From an uncultured Eubacterium sp. (lineage in GTDB: Bacteria > Bacillota > Clostridia > Lachnospirales > Lachnospiraceae), in the NCBI GenBank assembly GCA_910586045.1, contig CAJUIH010000147.1, forward strand, positions 1-5,621: 5,621 nt of DNA, given 5' to 3'. The position numbers were made by a program, and so were the translations under genes. The notes beneath the pieces are model-generated. The model made no database searches, was not told where the DNA came from, and worked only from the letters and a program-made list of their open reading frames with translations. Every line of letters begins with the position of its first letter. The first letter of the stretch is position 1. Of the stretch, positions 1-5,621 are shown piece after piece.

Positions 1-117
1 GTCTGAAACAGTCTCAGAAACCGACGGATATCGTTTTTCTGCGAAGATTTCTTCTTCGGTTAAATCATAGATTCTTTCATAAGGACGGTCTTGTGCCAAT
101 TCTATTATATCGATCAT
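1..117 (-). CDS. N-terminal fragment of divergent hypothetical protein (runs off left edge)
   Basis: On the minus strand an ATG at 117-115 opens a frame that stays open for 39 codons to the window edge, so the C-terminus is not visible. The peptide begins MIDIIELAQDRPYERIYDLT and continues acidic (an EEE run, residues 21-23). The visible part has no signal peptide, membrane helix or motif that I recognise. Support for this start: an AAGG sits six bases upstream of the ATG on the minus strand (126-129 reversed), and no other in-frame ATG, GTG or TTG occurs between this ATG and the upstream in-frame stop. The gene would diverge from the transporter operon and share its intergenic region. It is short and family-less, so it could be a chance frame; the plus strand here also has unbroken frames of 22 and about 42 codons without convincing gene features. 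No function is assigned. Confidence 0.42.
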   Translation of the reverse strand, partial: MIDIIELAQDRPYERIYDLTEEEIFAEKRYPSVSETVSD

Positions 118-170
118 TAAATACCTTATAGATTCACGCAGGATATTTTTTCGATGACTGCGCCGTTAAA

Positions 171-186
171 GTGACAAAATTGTCAC
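171..186. promoter_or_regulatory. Palindromic operator, candidate BceR-like response-regulator site
   Basis: GTGACAA-AA-TTGTCAC is a perfect inverted repeat with 7-base arms and a 2-base centre. Its core, TGACA-AAAT-TGTCA, has the TNACA-N4-TGTNA form. From memory, BceR-like regulators of Firmicutes bind TNACA-N4-TGTAA; this site differs at one position of the right half. It lies upstream of the -10 box of the transporter operon, centred near -53 relative to the likely start of transcription, which suits an activator. The proposed binder is the OmpR-family regulator encoded at 3872-4567. A regulator of the divergent gene, or an unrelated dimeric repressor, remains possible. Confidence 0.6.
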
Positions 187-194
187 GGTATTTT

Positions 195-208
195 TCACCA
201 GGGAGTCA
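195..208. promoter_or_regulatory. Possible secondary, degenerate operator copy
   Basis: TCACC-AGGG-AGTCA keeps the TNACA-N4-TGTNA layout with one mismatch in each half. Its centre is 23 bases (about two helical turns) downstream of the centre of the main palindrome, and it covers the expected -35 position (about 197-202). Bce-type promoters of Bacillus subtilis are recalled to use a strong main site plus a weaker secondary site near the -35, so the arrangement fits, but the match is weak and could be chance. Confidence 0.3.
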
Positions 209-219
209 TTTTGGCCTTG

Positions 220-225
220 TATGAT
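220..225 (+). promoter_or_regulatory. Candidate -10 box of the transporter operon
   Basis: TATGAT differs from TATAAT at one position and would start transcription near 232, giving a leader of about 34 bases before the ATPase start. No recognisable -35 lies 16-19 bases upstream (the region reads CACCAGGG), which fits a promoter that needs an activator bound at the upstream palindrome. Confidence 0.5.
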
Positions 226-254
226 AAGGACAGTGCGAATGGAAAACTGAAAAT

Positions 255-260
255 GGAGGA
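255..260 (+). promoter_or_regulatory. Ribosome binding site of the ABC ATPase gene
   Basis: GGAGGA with five bases to the ATG at 266. There is an in-frame stop (TGA, 248-250) and no alternative start between it and 266, so this site fixes the start. Confidence 0.85.
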
Positions 261-265
261 TACAA

Positions 266-964
266 ATGGAATTATTACGTTGTGAACATGTTACAAAAAC
301 TTATGGAGAAGGAGACAGCCTTGTAAAAGCCTTGGATGATGTATCGCTTTGCGTGGAACAAGGAGAGTTTGTGTCGATTGTGGGGCCTTCCGGCAGCGGC
401 AAGTCTACGCTTTTGCATATCTTAGGCGGTGTGGACCAGCCGACGCAGGGCAGGGTTTTTATTGGCAATACGCAAATCCATACGCTTTCGGAAGACAAAC
501 TGGCGATTTTCCGCAGACGCCAGATCGGACTGGTTTATCAGTTTTATAATCTGCTCCCGGTGCTGAATGTGGATGAGAATATTGTGCTGCCACATTTGCT
601 GGACGGCAGAAAAATGGACAGGGAACGGCTGGATTTGATTGTCGCGCAAATGGGTTTAACAAACCGCCGGAACAACCTGCCGAGCCAGTTATCGGGCGGC
701 CAGCAGCAGAGGGTATCGATCGGCAGGGCGATTTTCAACCATCCGGCGATTGTCCTGGCAGACGAACCGACCGGCAATCTGGACCGGAAAAACGGGGCGG
801 AAATTATCCACATTTTAAAAGAATCCAACCGCAGGCAGAAACAAACCCTGATTCTGATTACGCATGACGAAAGTATTGCCCTGCAGGCAGACCGCATGCT
901 TTGTATGGAGGACGGGCGGATTACTTTGGATGAGCGGATTCGCGCGTTTGGAGGTGGGGAATGA
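266..964 (+). CDS. ABC transporter ATP-binding protein (MacB/LolD/BceA type)
   Basis: This 232-residue cytoplasmic ATPase would power the membrane partner encoded directly downstream. All nucleotide-binding motifs are intact: Walker A GPSGSGKST (40-48), Q-loop Q92 in VYQFYNLLP, signature LSGGQQQR (142-149), Walker B IVLADE with catalytic E167, D-loop NLD (171-173) and switch histidine H200 in LITHD. Length and the Q-loop context place it in the family that pairs with FtsX-type permeases (MacB, LolD, FtsE, BceA), whose known members use ATP-driven conformational change to extract or expel lipids, lipoproteins, peptides or antibiotics, rather than in solute importers. No substrate can be read from the ATPase. 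Its stop codon overlaps the permease start (ATGA, 961-964), implying translational coupling. The palindrome and -10 box upstream make it the first gene of a probably inducible operon. Family assignment is firm; the role in peptide resistance or sensing is inferred from the kinase and regulator next door. Confidence 0.95.
   Translation: MELLRCEHVTKTYGEGDSLVKALDDVSLCVEQGEFVSIVGPSGSGKSTLLHILGGVDQPTQGRVFIGNTQIHTLSEDKLAIFRRRQIGLVYQFYNLLPVLNVDENIVLPHLLDGRKMDRERLDLIVAQMGLTNRRNNLPSQLSGGQQQRVSIGRAIFNHPAIVLADEPTGNLDRKNGAEIIHILKESNRRQKQTLILITHDESIALQADRMLCMEDGRITLDERIRAFGGGE
950..954 (+). promoter_or_regulatory. Ribosome binding site of the permease gene, inside the ATPase gene
   Basis: GGAGG lies within the last codons of the ATPase gene, six bases before the ATG at 961. 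The start reads ATGATG, so the second codon (964) could also initiate; 961 has the better spacing and gives the ATGA stop-start overlap. Confidence 0.75.
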
Positions 965-3810
965 TGTGGAAACGGACAGGGAGAGTGAATATTGTCCATT
1001 ATGTGACCCGCCAGTATATGCTGCGCAATAAAAAGCGGACCGTCACCTCATTTATTGGAATTTTATTTATGGTGCTTTTAATGACCTGTGTTTTTGTCGG
1101 GAGGGATACGGCGGTCGCTTTTTTGCAGGAAGCCGCTTCCGCAAGGGAAGGGAAATGGCATTATGCGCTGGAAAATATTTCGGGCGCGCAGCTTGGCCAG
1201 ATTCAAAATTTGGATTATATTTTTGAACTGGAGGAATCGGTTGGTTTAGGAATGACGGATTTTGGACAGTCTAAGAATGAAAAGAAGCCTTATTTGAATC
1301 TAAAGGCATATGGAGAAAAATGTTTTACATGGTATCGCGTAAAGCTGACAGAAGGACATTTTCCGAAACGGCAAGATGAGATCATCATCAGCGATGCCTG
1401 CCGAAGCGACGGAGCAAACGTAAAGATCGGGGATACGGTAAAAGCGTCTTTTTTTAAACGTACATTTACCGGGATCCAGAAAAAGAAAGGAGAAAAAAGC
1501 GTCTTTCCGCAATACAATTTTTTGGAAATTGGAAGCGGGCAGACAGTTGAGGTGCCGGAACAGTTTCCGTATTATGAACCGAATGCGGAGTTTCGGGAGA
1601 ATAAGGAAATGACCGGGGTTACTAAGGAGTATACGGTAGTCGGGTTTATGGAAGTGCCCGTTTATGAAAAAAAAGACGGGGCAGGTTATACGGCGCTTAC
1701 TTTTTTGGACCGGGGTACGCTTTCCGGTGCACAGGCCAGAAATATTTCGATTCAGATTGATTTTGACCGTGCGCCGCGGGACGTGTACACAGAACTTGCT
1801 TCCATTGCCGGGGAAGAACATGTGGATGCCAATGATTATTATCTGGCGTTTTCTGGCAATTCTTCGGACAGCACAATGAATCTGATGGTTCGTTTTCTGA
1901 CTGTATTTTTTGTCGCAATGATTATGGCGGCTTCTGTGATCTTAATCTATAATATATTTAATCTTTCTTACCGGGAACGGTGCAGATATCTCGGTATGCT
2001 GTCCTCGGTCGGGGCGACGGCAAAACAGAAACGCAGCAGTGTTTATTATGAAGCCTTTCTGCTTTTGCTTTGTGCCATGCCAGCGGGGATTGCGGCAGGC
2101 TTTGGCGTCGTGAAAGCCGGTATGGCGCTGTTAAAACCGCTGCTTGTACAATTTGTCGCGGCAGACGGTATACCGATCGAAGATATTCCGGTGAAGCTTT
2201 TGGTATCGTGGCAGGGAATTGCCGCGGCAGACGCGGTAAGCGCGGTGACCGTACTGCTTTCTGCTTTTCTGCCTGCAAGGGCAATCAGCAGGCGGGGTGC
2301 GGTGGAAAGTATTCGCGGAAACGGGAATCCCAAAAACCGGATCTACAGGATGAGCCGTCTAGTTTATAAAAAAAATGGGGCGGTAAAGATGCTGGCGGCC
2401 AATGGACTGACACGCCAGGGAAAAAAGAAACGAAGTATCTCGCTTTCGGTAACGGTTTTTTTGGTTATTTTAATTGTAACTGCATTTGGTGCGGACACGG
2501 TTCATACGGTACTGGATAAAAAAGTAAAAGATCAAACGATTATGGGGATCAAACTGCAGGAACAGGAAGGGATTTTAGGATATCTGCCGCATACCTTTGC
2601 GGAAGAAACAGAAACGCGGCAGATGCGGGAACGGTTTTCGGCGTTGAAAGAAGAGCTGGCACAGCATAGCAATGTGCGTCAGCTTACGGAATGGTATTCT
2701 GGGATATGGTGCGCGGATGTTCCTTTGGCCGATTTTTACAGCGGGGAATATATGGACGCAAAGATGGATATTGCAAAAGCGTATCTGGGCGGGCGGATGT
2801 CCGACGACGAGATCAGGGAGCAATATTTTACAGGTACGGAAAGTCTTTCGATCCTGATTATGGACGAACAAACGCTGCAGGATGTTGCCAAACGCTGCGG
2901 GGCGGACGGCCGGATCCTTTCGGATCGTTCGAAAATGGGCGTGCTGGCAGTCGACGAGGTAGAGCTTTCGACAGATAATATGAGGTATGAGGGCGGGAAG
3001 CCGCGGCGGTTTGTTTATTATGATATTGCGCATGTTTCGGATTTGAAAATAGGGGAAACCTTTTGCGCCGGGTTTGCCAGGGCAGATCAGGCACAAAATG
3101 AGCAGAAGACGTTTACGGTAGCCGGATACGCGGATGAAACGGCGTTAGAGCGCTATGTTTCTATGAACGGGGAAAGTACATGGATCATTATGGGGACGCA
3201 GACCGCACAAGCGCTTGTCGAAAGCCTTGGGTATGACGATCTGCTTGGTATGTTTGAGGAGGATGTGAAAATAGAATTTCAGGGAGATTATACGGATCTG
3301 GAAACGGATCTGCTGTCGATGGGCCAGGAAAATACTGCAATTGGATATTATAATCATGACAGGTTAAATATACAGAAGACGATGGGCCAGGCAATTGCGG
3401 AAATGGTAGATATTATGCTCGTTTGTTTTGTAATTTTAACATCTGTGATCTGTTTTATGAATCTTGGGAATGCAATCGGCGGCAGGATGGCTGACCGCAG
3501 AATGGAATTTGCCATGATGCAGTCGGTAGGTATGACCAGGCGGCAGATTGGCCAGATGCTTTTTCTTGAATGCTGTGGGATTCTTGTTTCCGCGGTCACA
3601 GCGGCCCTGCTTCTTTCGGTTTTCCTGATCCTCGCTATGCGGTATGCGGTCAGCAGCCTGTTTGGCAGAATCGTATTTCAGATCCCGTTTGGCATGATAC
3701 TTCTTGCCGTTGCCTTGGGGGCTGGCAGCGTATGTTTGATGACATTTTATTCGTTTGGAAAAGAAAAAGAACAAAATATACTTGAGGAAATACGCAGGGA
3801 AACGGTATAA
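961..3810 (+). CDS. FtsX/MacB-type ABC transporter permease, internally duplicated, with two large extracellular domains
   Basis: This 949-residue membrane protein is the permease partner of the upstream ATPase. Hydrophobic segments appear at about 29-47, 308-332, 362-386, 415-437, 491-510, 811-836, 866-893 and 905-930, suggesting eight helices. Large soluble regions lie between helices 1 and 2 (about 48-306) and between 5 and 6 (about 511-810), probably outside the membrane. The two halves repeat each other. Each starts with a basic stretch before a helix (RNKKRTVTSF at 22-31, QGKKKRSISL at 486-495). Each has the FtsX-domain loop (LGMLSSVGATAKQ at 344-356, FAMMQSVGMTRRQ at 850-862). Each ends in a related tail (AVESIRGNG at 447-455, ILEEIRRE at 940-947). 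This 4+4 plan differs from BceB (about 650 residues, 10 helices, one extracellular domain) and also from MacB itself (4 helices). It resembles the broad Firmicute class annotated as FtsX-like permease with two FtsX domains. Substrate is unknown; export of, or protection from, an envelope-active peptide or lipid is an inference from the adjacent two-component system. Confidence 0.93.
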   Translation: MMWKRTGRVNIVHYVTRQYMLRNKKRTVTSFIGILFMVLLMTCVFVGRDTAVAFLQEAASAREGKWHYALENISGAQLGQIQNLDYIFELEESVGLGMTDFGQSKNEKKPYLNLKAYGEKCFTWYRVKLTEGHFPKRQDEIIISDACRSDGANVKIGDTVKASFFKRTFTGIQKKKGEKSVFPQYNFLEIGSGQTVEVPEQFPYYEPNAEFRENKEMTGVTKEYTVVGFMEVPVYEKKDGAGYTALTFLDRGTLSGAQARNISIQIDFDRAPRDVYTELASIAGEEHVDANDYYLAFSGNSSDSTMNLMVRFLTVFFVAMIMAASVILIYNIFNLSYRERCRYLGMLSSVGATAKQKRSSVYYEAFLLLLCAMPAGIAAGFGVVKAGMALLKPLLVQFVAADGIPIEDIPVKLLVSWQGIAAADAVSAVTVLLSAFLPARAISRRGAVESIRGNGNPKNRIYRMSRLVYKKNGAVKMLAANGLTRQGKKKRSISLSVTVFLVILIVTAFGADTVHTVLDKKVKDQTIMGIKLQEQEGILGYLPHTFAEETETRQMRERFSALKEELAQHSNVRQLTEWYSGIWCADVPLADFYSGEYMDAKMDIAKAYLGGRMSDDEIREQYFTGTESLSILIMDEQTLQDVAKRCGADGRILSDRSKMGVLAVDEVELSTDNMRYEGGKPRRFVYYDIAHVSDLKIGETFCAGFARADQAQNEQKTFTVAGYADETALERYVSMNGESTWIIMGTQTAQALVESLGYDDLLGMFEEDVKIEFQGDYTDLETDLLSMGQENTAIGYYNHDRLNIQKTMGQAIAEMVDIMLVCFVILTSVICFMNLGNAIGGRMADRRMEFAMMQSVGMTRRQIGQMLFLECCGILVSAVTAALLLSVFLILAMRYAVSSLFGRIVFQIPFGMILLAVALGAGSVCLMTFYSFGKEKEQNILEEIRRETV

Positions 3811-3811
3811 T
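3782..3811 (+). promoter_or_regulatory. Possible internal promoter for the two-component genes
   Basis: A perfect TATAAT (3806-3811) lies across the permease stop codon, with TTGAGG (3782-3787, four of six matches to TTGACA) 18 bases upstream. It would start transcription near 3818, about 54 bases before the regulator ATG, and would let the regulator and kinase be made at a basal level independently of the inducible transporter promoter. The -10 overlaps coding sequence, so the match could be fortuitous. Confidence 0.4.
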
Positions 3812-3857
3812 ACAGGCGTGAACCTATGAGATATTTAATAACCGATGTACCAGTGAG

Positions 3858-3864
3858 AAAGGGG
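3858..3864 (+). promoter_or_regulatory. Ribosome binding site of the response regulator gene
   Basis: AAAGGGG with seven bases to the ATG at 3872. It supports starting the regulator at MTVLTVEDD, which is the usual N-terminus for an OmpR-family receiver. Confidence 0.65.
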
Positions 3865-3871
3865 CAGGGAT

Positions 3872-4567
3872 ATGACAGTTTTAACGGTAGAAGATGACAG
3901 GATTATATTAGAAGGGCTGAAATATTCCCTGCTCCAGGAAGGGTACGAAGTATTGGCTGCCGCGAATGCGGCAGAAGCGGCGCACATACTGGATACGGGC
4001 AGGCAGATTGATTTTTGCCTGATTGATGTGATGCTTCCGGATGGGGATGGGTTTTCGGTTTGTCAAAAAATCCGTGAAAACAGTCAGGTACCGATCCTGT
4101 TTTTGACCGCATGCAGCGATGAAGGAAGCACGGTAAGGGCGCTGGAGCTTGGAGCGGACGATTATATCGCAAAACCGTTCCGGATTCGGGAACTGCTTGC
4201 CAGAATGAAAGCCATTTTACGAAGAACGGAACAGGCAGGAAGCGAAGCCGGTTCACAGGCAGACAATGCAATGGTAACCATTGGCACAAACCAGGTGGAC
4301 CTCCATGCGGGCAGAGTATACCGGGACGGGGAAGAGGTGTTGCTGACGGCAATGGAATACCGTCTGCTACTTGTATTTATCAGCCATCGCGGACAAGTAT
4401 TGGCGCGTTCGCAGATTTTGGACCAAATTTGGGACGGCGCGGGCGAATATGTCAATGATAATACATTGACGGTGTATATCAAACGCCTGCGCAAAAAACT
4501 CAATGCGACGCAGGAATACCCGATGATCCGTACGATCAGAGGGATCGGGTATCGGATGGACAAGTAA
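3872..4567 (+). CDS. OmpR/PhoB-family response regulator
   Basis: This 231-residue cytoplasmic DNA-binding protein should be phosphorylated by the kinase encoded next. Its N-terminal receiver domain (about 1-118) has the acidic pair E7/D8, phospho-acceptor D52 in LIDVMLPDGDG, switch threonine T79 and lysine K101 in KPF, so it looks fully active. A flexible linker rich in A, G, S, E and Q (about 119-134) joins it to a winged-helix domain (about 135-230). The recognition helix is probably near NDNTLTVYIKRLRKKL (195-210), and the domain ends with the family-typical IRTIRGIGYRM. Length is normal. The gene sits 61 bases after the permease and 56 before the kinase, which is looser than usual for such a pair. 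Likely target: the palindrome in front of the transporter, though the sequence does not prove this. The gene is followed, in the same frame, by what looks like the remnant of another regulator's C-terminus. Confidence 0.95.
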   Translation: MTVLTVEDDRIILEGLKYSLLQEGYEVLAAANAAEAAHILDTGRQIDFCLIDVMLPDGDGFSVCQKIRENSQVPILFLTACSDEGSTVRALELGADDYIAKPFRIRELLARMKAILRRTEQAGSEAGSQADNAMVTIGTNQVDLHAGRVYRDGEEVLLTAMEYRLLLVFISHRGQVLARSQILDQIWDGAGEYVNDNTLTVYIKRLRKKLNATQEYPMIRTIRGIGYRMDK

Positions 4568-4630
4568 AAGGGCCACACGATCAAAACATCCGGCGGCACG
4601 GGGTACCGGGGGGGGGTTATGGGATGGTAA
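4568..4630 (+). pseudogene. Apparent remnant of a second response-regulator C-terminus
   Basis: Directly after the regulator stop (TAA, 4565-4567), the same frame reads KGHTIKTSGGTGYRGGVMGW and then stops at TAA (4628-4630). The segment IKTSGGTGYRG lines up without gaps with the regulator's own IRTIRGIGYRM (residues 219-229): I, T, G, G, Y and R are shared and one lysine/arginine exchange is conservative. At DNA level I count about 22 matches in 37 aligned bases. The remnant's stop overlaps the kinase start (ATG 4624), the tight coupling often seen in intact regulator-kinase pairs. It could be the tail left when a different regulator gene recombined into the locus, or a decayed tandem duplication. 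The similarity covers only about 11 residues, so coincidence cannot be excluded. Confidence 0.4.
4608..4616 (+). promoter_or_regulatory. Run of nine G acting as apparent kinase ribosome binding site
   Basis: The only purine-rich, Shine-Dalgarno-like stretch before the kinase ATG (4624) is an uninterrupted run of nine G, ending seven bases before the start. It can pair only imperfectly with the anti-Shine-Dalgarno sequence (no A). Such runs are prone to slippage; a length change would alter spacing, not the kinase reading frame. A sequencing error in run length is also possible. Confidence 0.45.
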
Positions 4631-5610
4631 GCAGAGTACAGGGTATCATAATACTGGCCGCGGCGGCAGGATGCATCCTAACAGGGGATTTGCGTAATTC
4701 CTGTTTTTTATTATGCGGATGCATTCTGCTGCTGTTTGCGGCAAGTTTTTATAGTGACAGAAAAAGAGAGAAGCAGTTGGAAGAATTAATATCCTATTTA
4801 ATGAAAGTACAAGACGGGATGGAGCTGCCGGATCTTACAAAATGCAAAGAAGGGCAAATCGGTATCTTACAAAATGAAATATACAAGCTGATTGTGCTTT
4901 TAAAACAGCAGTTAGGTTCTGTGACAAGGGAAAAGACATATCTGGCGGATATGCTGTCTGATATTTCGCATCAGATCAAAACGCCGCTGACAGCGATTAC
5001 CATTATGACGGACTTGCTCAAACAGCCGGATCTGCCGGTAAGCAAACGTCTGGAATTTGTGGAAAACGCAGACCGGCAGGTAAATAAAATAACCTGGCTG
5101 ATACAAAATCTGCTGACGCTTTCCAGGCTGGAAGCGGATATGCTGAAATTTCAGAAAGAATCGGTGGAAATGCATGGACTGCTGGAAAATGTCTGCGGGA
5201 CGCTGGAACTTTTAGCCGAAGTCCGAGGGGTGAGCCTGCAGCTTCCTCCATATAAGGAAGCGATTTTTGCGGTATGCGATCCGGCATGGACAGCGGAAGC
5301 TTTTTGCAATATTTTGAAAAATTGCGTAGAGCATACGTCGCAGGGAGGTACCGTGCAGATCCTGCTTGCGCAGAATAATTTTGGCACGACGGTTACGATA
5401 AAGGATACGGGCGATGGGATCGCAAAAGAGGACCTGCCGCATATTTTCGAACGGTTTTATAAGGGAAAGCATAGTGCGAAAGACAGTGTGGGAATCGGGC
5501 TTGCGATGGCAAAACAGATCATGATGCGCCAAAACGGGGTGATCCATGTAGAAAGTACGAAAGGGGAGGGCAGTATATTTGATGTGCGCATATATAAAAA
5601 AGCGCTGTAA
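4624..5610 (+). CDS. Sensor histidine kinase, small intramembrane-sensing type
   Basis: This 328-residue inner-membrane kinase should autophosphorylate and pass phosphate to the adjacent regulator. Two hydrophobic helices (about 5-20 and 26-43) are joined by only about six residues (GDLRNS), so there is no real extracellular sensor domain. A HAMP-like or coiled linker follows (about 44-105, with EGQIGILQNEI at 76-86). The dimerisation domain carries the phospho-accepting H116 in SDISHQIKTPL. The ATP-binding domain has an N-box (NILKNCVEH, 229-237), G1 (DTGDGI, 261-266), F-box (FERFYK, 275-280) and G2 (VGIGLA, 289-294), so all catalytic motifs are present. Short size and this topology match intramembrane-sensing kinases such as BceS, which take their signal from a partner ABC transporter, but the H-box is not the BceS form I recall. 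Start choice: 4624 is supported by spacing from the G-run. An ATG at 4619 is out of frame and hits a stop after three codons. Confidence 0.93.
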   Translation: MVSRVQGIIILAAAAGCILTGDLRNSCFLLCGCILLLFAASFYSDRKREKQLEELISYLMKVQDGMELPDLTKCKEGQIGILQNEIYKLIVLLKQQLGSVTREKTYLADMLSDISHQIKTPLTAITIMTDLLKQPDLPVSKRLEFVENADRQVNKITWLIQNLLTLSRLEADMLKFQKESVEMHGLLENVCGTLELLAEVRGVSLQLPPYKEAIFAVCDPAWTAEAFCNILKNCVEHTSQGGTVQILLAQNNFGTTVTIKDTGDGIAKEDLPHIFERFYKGKHSAKDSVGIGLAMAKQIMMRQNGVIHVESTKGEGSIFDVRIYKKAL

Positions 5611-5621
5611 ATAATAAGACA

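Noticed and set aside
239..250. Mini-frame ATG-GAA-AAC-TGA in the ATPase leader, as a possible upstream regulatory peptide
   Set aside because: Three codons with no ribosome binding site and no hairpins around it to suggest attenuation.
544..999. 151-codon open frame on the minus strand opposite the ATPase gene
   Set aside because: It lies wholly opposite conserved ATPase coding sequence (signature, Walker B) and its product is low-complexity and basic with no recognisable domain. It is a shadow of the real gene.
1300..1821. 173-codon minus-strand frame opposite the permease gene
   Set aside because: It is antisense to a clear permease frame, has no family resemblance and a composition typical of a reverse-frame artefact. 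The same applies to the minus-strand frame at 2575-3096.
3826..3897. 23-codon plus-strand frame (MRYLITDVPV...) in the permease-regulator gap
   Set aside because: It overlaps the regulator start out of frame, has no good ribosome binding site and no recognisable features.
3903..4352. 149-codon minus-strand frame opposite the response regulator
   Set aside because: It covers the highly conserved receiver domain on the other strand; the product is rich in P, C, R and H, with no domain.
4588..4612. GC-rich stretch with CCGG repeats and GGTACC in the regulator-kinase gap, as a possible terminator
   Set aside because: The possible stem is very short and no T-run follows, so it is not a convincing intrinsic terminator; a terminator would also cut off the kinase.
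5611..5621. Operon end or terminator after the kinase
   Set aside because: Only 11 bases are present and none form a hairpin, so nothing can be said about where transcription ends.
1..5621. CRISPR arrays, tRNA or rRNA genes, insertion sequences, attachment sites
   Set aside because: No regularly spaced repeats, no RNA-gene-like folds or conserved stretches, no transposase and no terminal inverted repeats were seen; almost all of the window is accounted for by the genes described.

Overview
The window holds one compact chromosomal-type module: an ABC transporter (ATPase plus a large FtsX/MacB-type permease) followed on the same strand by an OmpR-family response regulator and a small membrane-bound histidine kinase. 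Strong GGAGG-type ribosome binding sites, the protein style (for example the HQIKTPL H-box and the YQFYNLLPVLNVDENI stretch of the ATPase) and roughly balanced base composition suggest a low-to-mid GC Firmicute, most likely a gut-type Clostridia/Lachnospiraceae. That placement is inferred from style only.

Layout. Positions 1-117 (minus strand) are the N-terminal 39 codons of an unrecognised divergent gene that runs off the left edge. Positions 118-265 are a 148-base divergent intergenic region with a 7-2-7 palindrome (171-186), a weaker copy 23 bases downstream, a TATGAT -10 box and a good ribosome binding site. The ATPase (266-964) and permease (961-3810) overlap by ATGA. A 61-base gap follows, with a possible internal promoter straddling the permease stop codon. 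Then come the response regulator (3872-4567), a 56-base gap, and the kinase (4624-5610). The last 11 bases are non-coding and no terminator is visible.

How the parts fit. The kinase has two membrane helices with only a few residues outside the membrane. It therefore probably cannot bind a ligand itself and may depend on the neighbouring transporter for sensing, as in Bce-type antimicrobial-peptide resistance modules. The palindrome in front of the transporter has the TNACA-N4-TGTNA form recalled for BceR-like regulators, so a plausible loop is: peptide or envelope stress, kinase, regulator, higher transporter expression. The permease, however, is not a 10-helix BceB. It is an internally duplicated protein of about 8 helices with two large extracellular domains, so the module is either a hybrid or a less studied variant.

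The most unusual detail is the gap between regulator and kinase. Read in the regulator's own frame past its stop codon, it gives IKTSGGTGYRG, which resembles the regulator's C-terminal IRTIRGIGYRM, and it then stops inside the kinase start region. This looks like the leftover tail of a second response regulator gene. It also contains a run of nine G that serves as the kinase's apparent ribosome binding site.
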